Shown: positions 55,257 to 64,000 of the stretch, piece by piece
Position numbering within the stretch: position 1 is the first letter of the stretch
How the letters are laid out: the number at the start of each line of letters is the position of its first letter
Origin: Tranquillimonas rosea
GTDB lineage: Bacteria > Pseudomonadota > Alphaproteobacteria > Rhodobacterales > Rhodobacteraceae
Length of the DNA: 64,000 nucleotides
Direction of reading: 5' to 3'
Assembly (NCBI RefSeq): GCF_900111315.1
Contig: NZ_FOGU01000008.1
Location: 1-64,000, forward strand
Position numbers and translations under genes: made by a program
The notes under the pieces: generated by a model
Databases searched by the model: none
What the model saw: only the letters and a program-made list of their open reading frames with translations
Told to the model about the DNA's origin: nothing

Positions 55257-56546
55257 ATGACCAAGCTGACTTCCGCCCTGGTGCTGAGCACAGCCGCCAT
55301 CGCCCTCGGCGGGGCCGCCGCCGCGCAAGAGGCCGAGTGCCCGATACAAGTGGGTGTCCTGCACTCGCTCTCGGGGACGATGGCGATTTCCGAGACCACG
55401 CTGAAGGACACGATGCTGATGCTCATAGAGCAGCAGAACGCCGATGGCGGCCTTCTGGGCTGCGATCTCGAGCCCGTGGTCGTCGACCCGGCCTCGGACT
55501 GGCCGCTCTTTGCCGAGAAGGCGCGCGAGCTGCTGACCGTGCACGAGGTCGACGTCATCTTCGGCAGCTGGACCTCCGCCAGCCGCAAGGCGGTTCTGCC
55601 GGTGCTGGAAGAGCTGAACGGCCTGATGTTCTATCCCGTGCAGTACGAGGGCGAGGAAAGCTCGAAGAACGTCTTCTACACCGGTGCCGCGCCGAACCAG
55701 CAGGCGATCCCGGCGACGGACTACTTCCTGAACGAGCTGGGAATCGAGAAGTTTGCGCTGCTCGGCACCGACTATGTCTATCCGCGCACCACGAACAACA
55801 TCCTGCAATCCTATCTCGAGGAGCAGGGCATCGACGAGGACGACATCTTCGTCAACTATACCCCCTTCGGCCACTCCGACTGGTCGACGATCGTCTCGGA
55901 CGTGGTCGAACTGGGCGAGGACGGCAGCCGCGTCGGCGTGATCTCGACGATCAACGGCGACGCCAATATCGGCTTCTACAAGGAGCTCGCCGCCTCCGAC
56001 ATCTCGGCCGCAGACATCCCCGTCGTCGCGTTCTCGGTCGGCGAGGAAGAGCTCTCGGGCCTCGATACCTCGAACCTGGTGGGGCACCTGGCGGCCTGGA
56101 ACTACTTCATGTCCGCCGACACCGCCGAGAACGAGGAGTTCATCGCGAACTGGCACGAGTATATCGGTGACGACAGCCGCGTGACGAACGACCCGATGGA
56201 AGCCCACTACATCGGCTTCAACATGTGGGTGAACGCCGTGGAAGAGGCCGGCACGACCGACGTCGATGCCGTCGAGGACGCGATGATTGGCCAGACCCAT
56301 CCGAACCTGACCGGCGGAACCGCCGAGATGCTGCCGAACCACCACCTGTCGAAGCCGGTGCTGATCGGCGAGATCCAGGACAACGGCCAGTTCGACATCA
56401 TCTCGCAGACCGAGGAAGTGCCGGGCGACGCCTGGACCGACTTCCTGCCCGAAAGCGCGCCGCTCAAGTCCGACTGGGCCGAGCTGGAATGCGGCATGTA
56501 CAACACCGAGACCGGGACCTGCGTGCAGCAGAAATCGAACTACTGA
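55257..56546 (+). CDS. urtA: Urea ABC transporter substrate-binding protein
   Basis: A periplasmic binding protein of 429 residues (amide/branched-chain amino-acid family) with a signal peptide ending near AAA|QEAE. The UrtA wording is clear: IQVGVLHSLSGTMAISETTLKD, FGSWTSASRKAVLPV, NGLMFYPVQYEG and ENEEFIANWHEY. GGGGGA lies 9 nt before the ATG at 55257. It is the first gene of urtABCDE and is followed by a hairpin that overlaps its stop codon. Confidence 0.96.
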   Translation: MTKLTSALVLSTAAIALGGAAAAQEAECPIQVGVLHSLSGTMAISETTLKDTMLMLIEQQNADGGLLGCDLEPVVVDPASDWPLFAEKARELLTVHEVDVIFGSWTSASRKAVLPVLEELNGLMFYPVQYEGEESSKNVFYTGAAPNQQAIPATDYFLNELGIEKFALLGTDYVYPRTTNNILQSYLEEQGIDEDDIFVNYTPFGHSDWSTIVSDVVELGEDGSRVGVISTINGDANIGFYKELAASDISAADIPVVAFSVGEEELSGLDTSNLVGHLAAWNYFMSADTAENEEFIANWHEYIGDDSRVTNDPMEAHYIGFNMWVNAVEEAGTTDVDAVEDAMIGQTHPNLTGGTAEMLPNHHLSKPVLIGEIQDNGQFDIISQTEEVPGDAWTDFLPESAPLKSDWAELECGMYNTETGTCVQQKSNY

Positions 56547-56570
56547 TCCCGCTCTCCTCCCCGGGATCAG
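56543..56570 (+). terminator. Hairpin at the urtA stop codon (attenuator/stabiliser)
   Basis: CTGATCCCG (56543-56551, containing the TGA stop) pairs perfectly with CGGGATCAG (56562-56570) around a 10-nt loop. An overlapping alternative stem CCCCGGG...CCCGG is also possible. It lies in the 83-nt urtA-urtB gap. Confidence 0.5.
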
Positions 56571-56629
56571 CCCGGACGGGGCGAACTCTCTCGCGCCCCG
56601 TCCACCTTCCACTTGCAAAGGCCCGAACA

Positions 56630-58582
56630 ATGCTGCGCGCCCTCTGCCTGACACTCGCGCTTTGCCTGCTGGCCGCTCCGCCCGCCGCGGACGCCCAGGG
56701 TGAGTTGCAGTCGCTTCTCCAGACCCATTCCGAGGAAATCCTCGATCCGTCCTTCCGCACGGTCGGGACCGCGGTCGACGATCTGGTCGCCTCCGGCCTG
56801 CCGGCGGTCGCGCCCTTCCTGACCCGGTGGCAGGACAAGGAGGTGTGGCAGCGGACGTCGGACGGGCTGTTCTTCTTTGCCGAAGAGACGGGCGACGATC
56901 AGCTGACGCTCTATGACATCGCCTCGGGCGACGAGGTCGGCACCGCGCCCGACGACGATTTCGAGCAATCCAAGCCGAACGGCGGCGTCCGTCGCGTGAT
57001 CGGGCAGGCGCTGGTGCAGTTCCGCCTGAGCTCTCCCGACATCTCCGACCGCAGGCAGGCCGTGCGCAGCATCGAACGGAACCCGGACGCCGACCAGTTG
57101 CCAGTCCTGCGCGACACCATCGAGGGCGAGAGCGACCCCTCGTTGAAGGCCCGCAAGGAGCGGCTCGCGACCCTGCTCACCGCCCGCTTCGGCGAGTCGA
57201 CGGAGGACCGGATCGCGGCCATCGAGACGCTTTCGGACGACCTGTCGATCGACGCGCGCGCCGTGCTGAACCAGATCCTAGACACCGATGCCGAGGTCGC
57301 CCAGACCCTGCCCGACGACGTGAACGTGGCCCGTGTGTTGCAGCCGGGCACGGACATGCCCCTGGCCGAGGCCTACGAGACGCTGGTGGACGAGGACCTT
57401 GCCCCGGCGCGCACCTCTCCTTCCGAGATCCGCGCCGCGCTAGAGGCCAATATCGAGGATGGCCGCGTCGCAGGCATCCCGACCGGCCAGCTGGGCGACC
57501 CCGCCCGCCGCCACGACGCCTATGCCGCCCTGGCCGAGGCCGGGACCGTGCCGCCGCTGGTGACCGAGGCCGACATGGAAGAGGCCGTCGCGGCGCATGT
57601 CTTCTACGCCGAATACGACGAGGACGATCCCGCCATCACCGACGCGGCCGAGGCGGCCATGTCCGGCGTGACGACCCGCGTCGGCGTGAACCAGGCCTTC
57701 GACCTCGGCCTCGACGCGCTGTCGCTGGCCTCGATCTATTTCCTCGCGGCCATCGGGCTGGCCATCACCTTCGGCGTGATGGGCGTGATCAACATGGCGC
57801 ATGGCGAGTTCATCATGATGGGCGCCTATACCGGCTTCGTCGTCCAGCAGATCGTGCCGGACTACACGGTGTCTCTGCTGGTCGCGCTGCCGCTCGCCTT
57901 CGCGGTGACGTTCGGCGCCGGCGTGCTGATGGAGCGGCTGGTGATCCGCTGGCTTTATCACCGTCCGCTGGAGACGCTGCTCGCGACCTTCGGCATCTCG
58001 ATCGCGCTGCAGCAGTTGGCGAAGAACATCTTCGGCACGCAGGCGCGGCCGCTGACCTCTCCGGGCTGGCTCGACGGAGCATGGGTGCTGAACGACGTGG
58101 TGTCGATCAGCTATATCCGCATCGCCATCTTCGTACTCGCGCTGGTCTTCCTCGCGCTGCTGCTTTTCGTGCTCAAGCGCACCCGCCTCGGGCTCGAGGT
58201 GCGGGCGGTCACGCAGAACCCCGGCATGGCGGCGTCGATGGGCATCAATCCCGACAAGATCAACATGCTGACCTTCGGTCTGGGCTCGGGGATCGCTGGG
58301 ATCGCGGGCGTGGCCATCGGGCTCTACGCCAAGGTGACCTCCGAGATGGGGCAGGACTACATCGTGCAGTCCTTCATGACGGTTGTGGTCGGCGGTGTCG
58401 GCAATGTCTGGGGCACGCTGGCCGGGGCGACCCTGATCGGCGGGCTTCAGAAGCAGATCGAGTGGTTCAACCCGTCGAACACGCTCGCCGCGCAGACCTA
58501 CATGATCCTCTTCATCATCCTGTTCATCCAGTTCCGCCCCAAGGGCATCGTCGCCCTCAAGGGCCGTGCGGCCGGAGACTGA
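56630..58582 (+). CDS. urtB: Urea ABC transporter permease UrtB, long form
   Basis: A 650-residue protein. Residues 1-23 form a signal peptide and residues about 24-350 an Asp/Glu-rich, HEAT-like helical region outside the membrane (repeated RERL/ARFGES-type helices). Residues about 355-645 are the LivH-type permease (ITFGVMGVINMAHGEFIMMGAYTGF, VRAVTQNPGMAASMGINPDKIN). The long N-terminus is normal for proteobacterial UrtB and its function is not known. Confidence 0.95.
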   Translation: MLRALCLTLALCLLAAPPAADAQGELQSLLQTHSEEILDPSFRTVGTAVDDLVASGLPAVAPFLTRWQDKEVWQRTSDGLFFFAEETGDDQLTLYDIASGDEVGTAPDDDFEQSKPNGGVRRVIGQALVQFRLSSPDISDRRQAVRSIERNPDADQLPVLRDTIEGESDPSLKARKERLATLLTARFGESTEDRIAAIETLSDDLSIDARAVLNQILDTDAEVAQTLPDDVNVARVLQPGTDMPLAEAYETLVDEDLAPARTSPSEIRAALEANIEDGRVAGIPTGQLGDPARRHDAYAALAEAGTVPPLVTEADMEEAVAAHVFYAEYDEDDPAITDAAEAAMSGVTTRVGVNQAFDLGLDALSLASIYFLAAIGLAITFGVMGVINMAHGEFIMMGAYTGFVVQQIVPDYTVSLLVALPLAFAVTFGAGVLMERLVIRWLYHRPLETLLATFGISIALQQLAKNIFGTQARPLTSPGWLDGAWVLNDVVSISYIRIAIFVLALVFLALLLFVLKRTRLGLEVRAVTQNPGMAASMGINPDKINMLTFGLGSGIAGIAGVAIGLYAKVTSEMGQDYIVQSFMTVVVGGVGNVWGTLAGATLIGGLQKQIEWFNPSNTLAAQTYMILFIILFIQFRPKGIVALKGRAAGD

Positions 58583-58586
58583 CGCG

Positions 58587-59864
58587 ATGGCTTACACCTC
58601 CACCTGGCAGAAGTTCTCGACGCGCCCCGCCATGCCGCGGCGCGGCCTGATCGCCCGGAACCCCTCTGTCCTGTACTTCCTTCTGGCGCTCGCGGCCTTC
58701 ACTTTGGGGGTGACGCTGCTGTCCGAGGCGACCGGCGTGGGCGTGCTGTCGACCTCCTTCGTCAAGACGCTGGGCAAGACGCTGTGCCTGTGTCTCGTCG
58801 CCGTGGCGATGGACGTGGTCTGGGGCTATTGCGGCATCCTCTCGCTGGGGCATTTCGCGTTCTTCGGGCTGGGCGGCTACGCCATCGGGATGTGGCTGAT
58901 GTATGCCCGGACCGAGATCATCGTGGCCGAGTCGCTGGCCGCCTCGCCGATCCCCCCGACAGGGCAGGAGATATCCGAGGCCATCGCGAGCCAGATCTTC
59001 GGCGTCGTCGGCTCGTCCGAGTTGCCCGCGATCTGGACCTTCGCCGACAGCCTTTTCCTGCAACTGCTCGCGGTGGTGCTGGTGCCGGGCCTGCTGGCGC
59101 TGGTCTTTGGCTGGCTGGCCTTCCGCAGCCGCGTCACCGGCGTCTACCTGTCGATCCTGACCCAGGCGATGACGCTGGCGCTGTCGCTGTATCTGTTCCA
59201 GAACGAAAGCGGCCTGCGTGGCAACAACGGCCTGTCGGGCCTGCAGAACATCCCCGGACTGGAGGATGCGAGCCAGGCGTCGATCTCGATCGCGTTCTTC
59301 TGGGCCTCGGCGCTGGCGCTTGGCCTGGGCTACGTGTTCTTCGCCTGGATCGTCTCGGGGAAGATGGGCAGCGTGATCCGCGGCGTACGCGACGACGAGG
59401 CGCGGGTGCGGTTCCTGGGCTACCACGTCGAGCACTACAAGCTGTTCGTCTTTACGCTGACGGCAGTGGTCGCCGGGATCGCCGGGGCGCTCTATTACCC
59501 GCAGGCGGGCATCATCAACCCGGCCGAGATCGCGCCGATCGCCTCGATCTACCTGGCAGTTTGGGTTGCCATCGGCGGGCGCGGACGGCTCTACGGTGCG
59601 GTGATCGGCGCGGCGGTCGTGTCGCTTATGTCGAGCTGGTTCACCGGCGGCGGGGCGCCCGACGTGAACCTCGGCGTCTACGTGATCCAGTGGACCGATT
59701 GGTGGCTGGTGCTTCTGGGCGTGACCTTCGTGCTCGTGACGCTGTTCGCGCCCAAGGGGATCGGCGGCCTGTTCGACCTGGTCGCAGACTGGCGCGCGCC
59801 GCACCGCCACGAGGATTACGGCCCCGACGCCAGCGCCAAGCGGGCCGAGGAGGGCGAGGAATGA
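58587..59864 (+). CDS. urtC: Urea ABC transporter permease UrtC
   Basis: A LivM-type permease of 425 residues with about 10 membrane segments. It carries WGYCGILSLGHFAFFGLGGYAIGMWLM near the N-terminus and VIRGVRDDEARVRFLGY, the ATPase-coupling loop. A loop of about 35 residues after the third helix (ESLAASPIPPTGQEISEAIA) is usual in UrtC. The ATG at 58587 is 4 nt after the urtB stop. The stop overlaps urtD by 4 nt (ATGA). Confidence 0.95.
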   Translation: MAYTSTWQKFSTRPAMPRRGLIARNPSVLYFLLALAAFTLGVTLLSEATGVGVLSTSFVKTLGKTLCLCLVAVAMDVVWGYCGILSLGHFAFFGLGGYAIGMWLMYARTEIIVAESLAASPIPPTGQEISEAIASQIFGVVGSSELPAIWTFADSLFLQLLAVVLVPGLLALVFGWLAFRSRVTGVYLSILTQAMTLALSLYLFQNESGLRGNNGLSGLQNIPGLEDASQASISIAFFWASALALGLGYVFFAWIVSGKMGSVIRGVRDDEARVRFLGYHVEHYKLFVFTLTAVVAGIAGALYYPQAGIINPAEIAPIASIYLAVWVAIGGRGRLYGAVIGAAVVSLMSSWFTGGGAPDVNLGVYVIQWTDWWLVLLGVTFVLVTLFAPKGIGGLFDLVADWRAPHRHEDYGPDASAKRAEEGEE

Positions 59865-60598
59865 CACTGCTCGAAGTATCCGGCGTCTCGGTCTCGTTCG
59901 ACGGGTTCAAGGCGATCAACAACCTGTCCATGCAGATCGGCGAGCCCGAGCTGCGCGCGGTCATCGGGCCGAACGGTGCGGGCAAGACCACCTTCATGGA
60001 CATCATCACCGGCAAGACCAGGCCCGACGAGGGCAGGGTGATCTGGGGCGAGAGTTCGGTGTCGCTGCTGGGCATGAACGAAAGCCGCATTGCGCAGGAG
60101 GGGCTGGGCCGCAAGTTCCAGAAACCCACCGTGTTCGAGGACCAGACCGTGCGCGAGAACCTCGCGATGGCGCTGAAGAACCCGCGCGGGCCGTTCTCCG
60201 TGCTGTTCTACCGCAAGACCGCAGAAGGCGCCGAGCGGATCGAGGAGATCGCCCGCGAGATCGGCCTGACCGACCACCTGACGCGAAAGGCGGGCGAACT
60301 GAGCCATGGCCAGAAGCAATGGCTCGAGATCGGGATGCTGCTGGCGCAGGACCCGCGTCTGTTGCTGGTGGACGAACCCGCTGCCGGCATGACGCCGGCC
60401 GAGCGCGAGCACACGACCGACCTGCTCAAGCGGATCGCCAAGACCCGTGCGGTCGTGGTGGTCGAGCACGACATGGAGTTCGTGCGCCGGCTTGATTGCA
60501 AGGTCACCGTGCTGCACGAGGGCTCGGTGCTGGCCGAGGGTACGCTGGATCACGTGACGAAGAACAAGGACGTCATCGACGTCTACCTGGGGCGCTGA
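59861..60598 (+). CDS. urtD: Urea ABC transporter ATP-binding protein UrtD
   Basis: A LivG-type ATPase of 245 residues with Walker A GPNGAGKTT, the Q-loop segment GRKFQKPTVFEDQTVRENL, signature LSHGQKQWLEIG (His replacing Gly, normal for UrtD) and Walker B LLLVDEPAAGMT. It overlaps urtC by ATGA and is 3 nt from urtE. Confidence 0.96.
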   Translation: MTLLEVSGVSVSFDGFKAINNLSMQIGEPELRAVIGPNGAGKTTFMDIITGKTRPDEGRVIWGESSVSLLGMNESRIAQEGLGRKFQKPTVFEDQTVRENLAMALKNPRGPFSVLFYRKTAEGAERIEEIAREIGLTDHLTRKAGELSHGQKQWLEIGMLLAQDPRLLLVDEPAAGMTPAEREHTTDLLKRIAKTRAVVVVEHDMEFVRRLDCKVTVLHEGSVLAEGTLDHVTKNKDVIDVYLGR

Positions 60599-60601
60599 GC
60601 C

Positions 60602-61297
60602 ATGCTGAACGTATCGAACCTCACTCTCCGCTATGGGCAGAGCCAGATCCTGCACGGGGTCGACCTGGTGGCCGAGGCCGGTCAGGTCACGGCCGTGATG
60701 GGCACCAATGGTGTCGGCAAGACCAGCCTGCTCAAGGCGATCGCCGGCCGCCATCCCTATGACGGGGGCACGATCCGGATGGACGGGTCCGAGCTGCGGC
60801 ACGTCTCGGCCACGCGCGCGGCCAAGGCCGGGATCGCCTACGTGCCGCAGGGCCGTGAGATCTTCGCGCTGCTCTCGGTGATGGAGAACCTCGAAACCGG
60901 CTTTGCCTGCCTTCCTGCTGCCGAGCGCACGATCCCCGACCGCATCTTCGAGCTGTTCCCCGTGCTGTGGGAGATGAAGGACCGCCGCGGCGGCGACCTG
61001 TCCGGCGGCCAGCAGCAGCAGCTCGCCATCGCGCGGGCGCTGATCGCGCGGCCGCGGGTCCTGCTGCTCGACGAGCCGACCGAGGGCATCCAGCCTAACA
61101 TCATCCAGCAGATCGGCGACGTGATCGAGACGCTGCGTGCCGAGGGCGAGATCGCGATCGTCCTGGTCGAGCAGTATTTCGACTTTGCCTGGCGGCTTGC
61201 GGACCGCTTCGTCGTGCTGACGCGTGGCGAGGTTCGGCTGAACCGGCCGAAGGAGACGACCGACCGGGCCGAATTGCTGTCCCAGGTTTCGATCTAG
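60602..61297 (+). CDS. urtE: Urea ABC transporter ATP-binding protein UrtE
   Basis: A LivF-type ATPase of 231 residues with Walker A GTNGVGKTS, signature LSGGQQQQLAIA and Walker B VLLLDEPTEGIQPNII. The sequence IAYVPQGREIFALLSVMENLETG is characteristic of UrtE. It is the last urt gene. No urease gene follows within the window. Confidence 0.96.
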   Translation: MLNVSNLTLRYGQSQILHGVDLVAEAGQVTAVMGTNGVGKTSLLKAIAGRHPYDGGTIRMDGSELRHVSATRAAKAGIAYVPQGREIFALLSVMENLETGFACLPAAERTIPDRIFELFPVLWEMKDRRGGDLSGGQQQQLAIARALIARPRVLLLDEPTEGIQPNIIQQIGDVIETLRAEGEIAIVLVEQYFDFAWRLADRFVVLTRGEVRLNRPKETTDRAELLSQVSI

Positions 61298-61392
61298 CCG
61301 CCGGCGCCCCCCCCGGCTGGTGCGCTGGGCCGTGATCCCTATGCTGCCGCTCGTCGTGGAACTGTGCAGCGGGGGCGCATGATCGGGGTTGG

Positions 61393-62163
61393 ATGTCGAA
61401 CGGAGCCGGCGGCGTGAGCCCGCTGGACCTCTTGCCGCCTGACGTGGGCGGGGCCGCCTTTGCGGTGATGCTGATGGTCAGCTTCGCGGGCTCGTTCATC
61501 ACCATCGCCTTCGGGATCGGAGGCGGCGGGCTGGTGCTGGCGGTGCTCGCCTCGCTCCTGCCGCCCGCGGCGCTGATCCCGGTGCACGGCGCTGTGCAGT
61601 TCGGGTCGAACGTGACGCGGGCCGGACTGCTGCTGGGGCAGGTGTCTTGGCGGACGGTGCCTGGCTTCGCGGTGGGCGCGGTCGTCGGCGCGGCCCTGGG
61701 CGGTGTCGTCGTGGTGGACCTGCCGCCGGGGCTCGTCCAGGCCGGGGTGGGGGCGTTCCTGATCTGGACCATTGTCGCCCGGCCCCCCGCCTGGCTGACG
61801 CGCTGGCCCTGGCTGGCCGGGGGCGTGTCGACCTTCCTCACCATGTTCTTCGGGGCGACGGGGCTGTTCGTGGCGGGGTTCACCCGGTCGCTCGGGCTGC
61901 CGCGGCACGGATACGTCGCCACCCATGCGACGCTGATGACCCTTCAGCACGGGCTGAAGATCGCGATGTTCGGCCTGCTCGGCTTTGCCTTCGGCACCTG
62001 GGCGGCGCTGGCGCTGGCGCTGATCGCCGCCGGCTTCGCGGGCACGCTCTGCGGGCGGCTGGTGCTGAACCGGATCACCGACACGGCCTTTCGCCGCGTC
62101 CTTGACGTGATCCTGGTGCTGATCTCGCTCCGGCTGATCTGGGCGGGCCTCGTCGCCGGATAG
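61393..62163 (+). CDS. TauE/SafE-family membrane permease
   Basis: A 256-residue protein with about eight membrane segments in two repeats (SFAGSFITIAFGIGGGGLVLAVLA and GGVSTFLTMFFGATGLFVAGF). Family members export sulfite, sulfoacetate or related anions. It follows urtE by 95 nt and is convergent with the RND gene. Nothing links it to urea transport apart from position. Confidence 0.88.
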   Translation: MSNGAGGVSPLDLLPPDVGGAAFAVMLMVSFAGSFITIAFGIGGGGLVLAVLASLLPPAALIPVHGAVQFGSNVTRAGLLLGQVSWRTVPGFAVGAVVGAALGGVVVVDLPPGLVQAGVGAFLIWTIVARPPAWLTRWPWLAGGVSTFLTMFFGATGLFVAGFTRSLGLPRHGYVATHATLMTLQHGLKIAMFGLLGFAFGTWAALALALIAAGFAGTLCGRLVLNRITDTAFRRVLDVILVLISLRLIWAGLVAG

Positions 62164-62181
62164 CGCGGCCCGCCCTTTGCG

Positions 62182-64000
62182 TCACGCGGGCTGGGGCGTG
62201 CCCTGCTCGGCTGAGGCCGCCTTGTCCGCTTTCCGCGCCTTGGGGAAGAAGCTGTAGTACAGCACCGGCGCGGCGATCAGCGTGAGGACGGTGGCGAAGG
62301 CGAGGCCGCCCATGATCGTGACCGCCATCGACGCGAAGAACGCGTCGCCCAGCAGGGGGATCATGCCCAGGATGGTCGTCGCCGCCGCCAGGACCACGGG
62401 CCTGAGACGCGAGGTCGACGCCTCGACCACGGCGCGGGTGAAGGGCACACCGTCGGCGCGGGTCAGGTCGATCTCTTCCACGAGGACGATGCCGTTCTTG
62501 ATCAGCATCCCCGACAGGCTGAGCAGGCCCAGCAGCGCCGTGAACGAGAAGGGCAGGCCGGTGCCCAGCAGGCCGATCGCGACCCCGTTCACCGACATCG
62601 GCACCAGCAGCCAAATGATCAGCGGTTGGCGCAGCCGCCCGAACAGGAAGATCGAGATCAGCACCATCACCAGCAGGCTGATGGGCAACTGGCGGCCGAG
62701 GCTTTCCTGCGCCTGGCTCGAATCCTCGTATTCGCCGCCCCATTCCATCGCGTAGCCCTCGGGCAACTCCATCGCCTCGATGGTGCCACGAACCTCGCTG
62801 AACACGTCCGCCGCGTTGGCGTCGCCGACCAGCCCCGCCTCGACCGTGATGGTGGGCAGCCGATTGCGCCGGCGCAGAAGGGTGTCCTGCACCTCGGTCT
62901 CGAAGCCGTCGACGATCTCTTCGAGGATGATAAAGCGCTGTGCCGGCTCGGAATAGACCACCTGGTCGATCAGGCGGGCCTCGCCGCCCTCTTCGCCCGC
63001 GTCGGTGCGCACCACGATCGGGATCAGGCGGTCGTCCTCGCGGTAGGTGCCCGCGCGCTCGCCGTCTGTGGCGATGCTGAGCGCCCGTGCGACGTCCTGG
63101 CGCGAGACGCCGGCGGTCTGGGCGCGCTCGTCGGCATAGATGGGCTTGAGCACAATCTCGCGCTCGCGCCAGTTGGTCCGCAGGTCCTGCACCCGGTCCG
63201 AGGCCTCGCGCAGACGGTCCTCGGCCTCTTCGGCCAGGCGGCGCAGCACGTCGGGATCGTTGCCCGAGAACCGCGCCGCGATGGGCGAGCCGCCGCCGGG
63301 CCCGAAGGCCAGCCTTTCGGTCCTGAACTCGCCGGAGACCAGCTCGGAGCGTCCGAACCGTTCGAGATCCGCCCTGAGGCCGGGGATTTCCTCGAGGTTG
63401 TGGGTCCGGATGATGAGGTGGCCGTAGGTCGGCAGGCTTTCCTCGGGCGCGTAGGTCAGCATGAAGCGTGTCGCGCCGCCGCCGACGAAGGTCGAGACCG
63501 ATACGACCTCCTCTCGCTTGGACAGCCAGTCTTCGACCCGCGCCATCTCCGATGCCGTCTGTTTGATGTCGGTGCCCTGGGGCATCCGGTAATGGGCGTA
63601 GAACAGCGGCGTGTTGCTGTCGGGGAAGAACTGCTGCTCGACCTTGCCGAAGCCCCAGTAGCAGGCGACCGTCAGGCCGACGAGCGCCACGAGCACCAGC
63701 CAGCGCGCCTTCAGCGCGCCGCGCAGGACGGCGGCGTAGGTGCGGAAGATCGGCCCGCCATAGGTTTGCGCGTCGTCGCCGGTGCCGCGCTTGAACACGT
63801 AATGCGCCAAGAGCGGCGTTGCTGTGAGCGCCAGCACCCAGGACAGCAGGAGAGAGATGCCGATCACGGCGAAGAGCGAGAACAGGAACTCGCCGGTGGC
63901 GTCCGGCGACAGGCCGATCCCGGCAAAGGCCATGATGCCGATGACCGTCGCCCCCAACAGCGGGATTTGCGTCTTGCCGGCGACCTCCTGGGCCGAGTCC
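62182..64000 (-). CDS. RND-family efflux pump, inner-membrane subunit (3' part)
   Basis: The C-terminal 606 residues or so of an AcrB/HAE1-type proton-driven exporter. The frame is open to the right edge (DSAQEVAGKTQIPLLGATVIGIMAFAGIG, residues from the end of the central membrane block). It contains the hinge GGSPIAARFSG, the PN2/PC domains and the last membrane bundle (NGIVLVEEIDLTRADG, RPVVLAAATTILGMIPLL). The start lies outside the window. The substrate is unknown; the GGSPIAARFSG and divergent porter domain suggest the small 'efflux RND permease' group common in Rhodobacteraceae and not a heavy-metal CusA pump. Confidence 0.92.
   Translation of the reverse strand, partial: DSAQEVAGKTQIPLLGATVIGIMAFAGIGLSPDATGEFLFSLFAVIGISLLLSWVLALTATPLLAHYVFKRGTGDDAQTYGGPIFRTYAAVLRGALKARWLVLVALVGLTVACYWGFGKVEQQFFPDSNTPLFYAHYRMPQGTDIKQTASEMARVEDWLSKREEVVSVSTFVGGGATRFMLTYAPEESLPTYGHLIIRTHNLEEIPGLRADLERFGRSELVSGEFRTERLAFGPGGGSPIAARFSGNDPDVLRRLAEEAEDRLREASDRVQDLRTNWREREIVLKPIYADERAQTAGVSRQDVARALSIATDGERAGTYREDDRLIPIVVRTDAGEEGGEARLIDQVVYSEPAQRFIILEEIVDGFETEVQDTLLRRRNRLPTITVEAGLVGDANAADVFSEVRGTIEAMELPEGYAMEWGGEYEDSSQAQESLGRQLPISLLVMVLISIFLFGRLRQPLIIWLLVPMSVNGVAIGLLGTGLPFSFTALLGLLSLSGMLIKNGIVLVEEIDLTRADGVPFTRAVVEASTSRLRPVVLAAATTILGMIPLLGDAFFASMAVTIMGGLAFATVLTLIAAPVLYYSFFPKARKADKAASAEQGTPQPA

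Noticed and set aside
54978-56654. A minus-strand open frame of about 558 codons opposite urtA
   Set aside because: It is a GC-codon shadow of urtA with no recognisable motif, no ribosome site and wrong residue composition.
57000-57650. Possible gene fusion in the long N-terminus of UrtB
   Set aside because: A long acidic helical N-terminus is normal for proteobacterial UrtB, so this is not a new fusion.
55257-61297. Urease genes expected near the urea transporter
   Set aside because: None is present; the next genes are a TauE/SafE permease and an RND pump, so urease must lie elsewhere or to the left of the window.

Overview
The window is high-GC DNA with the gene content and style of an alphaproteobacterium of the order Rhodobacterales (Rhodobacteraceae, 'roseobacter-like'). 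The reasons are dense operons with ATGA, GTGA and TGATG overlaps, many ABC and TTT solute transporters with very acidic periplasmic binding proteins, a rhizobial/roseobacter-type L-rhamnose locus with a fused aldolase-dehydrogenase, an alphaproteobacterial UrtB with a long N-terminal extension, and a pair of GAGTATTT-n5-AAGATGAAG intergenic repeats of a kind I remember from this family. It reads as chromosome. I see no insertion sequence, integrase, CRISPR array, rRNA or tRNA gene, and no region of clearly foreign composition.

Layout. 1-419 is the 3' end of a sugar-acid dehydratase (IlvD/Edd family). 472-6040 holds a tctCBA tripartite carboxylate transporter co-transcribed with a gamma-glutamyltransferase gene, divergent from a LysR regulator. 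6037-9508 is nadA-nadB-nadC (de novo NAD synthesis). 9645-18477 is a sugar-catabolic unit: GntR regulator, alpha/beta hydrolase, CUT1 binding protein and two permeases, TIM-barrel epimerase and Gfo/Idh/MocA oxidoreductase on the minus strand, with the ABC ATPase and an aldo-keto reductase divergent on the plus strand. 18782-24271 is an oligopeptide transporter (oppABCDF type). 24279-35036 is a complete L-rhamnose locus: rhaD-rhaI on the minus strand, and rhaR, the CUT2 transporter rhaSTPQ, mutarotase rhaM and kinase rhaK on the plus strand. 35110-38749 holds upp, a SPOR-domain gene split by a frameshift, a membrane protein of unknown function and a sulfotransferase. 38770-46193 is a fatty-acid beta-oxidation operon headed by two paralogous MerR regulators. 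46248-54932 is housekeeping and mixed: NAD(P)-binding protein, two PaaI-type thioesterases, MATE and MFS exporters, pyrD, DUF952, a periplasmic 5'-nucleotidase and a SRAP protein. 55257-61297 is the urea transporter urtABCDE, followed by a TauE/SafE permease and the 3' part of an RND efflux pump that runs off the right edge.

How it fits together. The cell is equipped to scavenge dissolved organic matter: carboxylates or gamma-glutamyl compounds, an unidentified sugar, peptides, rhamnose, urea and nucleotides. No defence system or other wholly new machine is obvious. The points most worth following are regulatory and genomic: (i) perfect GC hairpins 7-9 nt after the stop codon of highly expressed promoter-proximal genes in several unrelated operons; (ii) clear operator arrays in the GntR, rha, LysR and MerR intergenic regions; (iii) three GTGCAC palindromes spaced exactly 11 bp apart upstream of oppA; (iv) a sugar operon that includes an esterase, of unknown substrate; (v) the frameshifted SPOR gene; and (vi) a possible inactive M48-like membrane protein.
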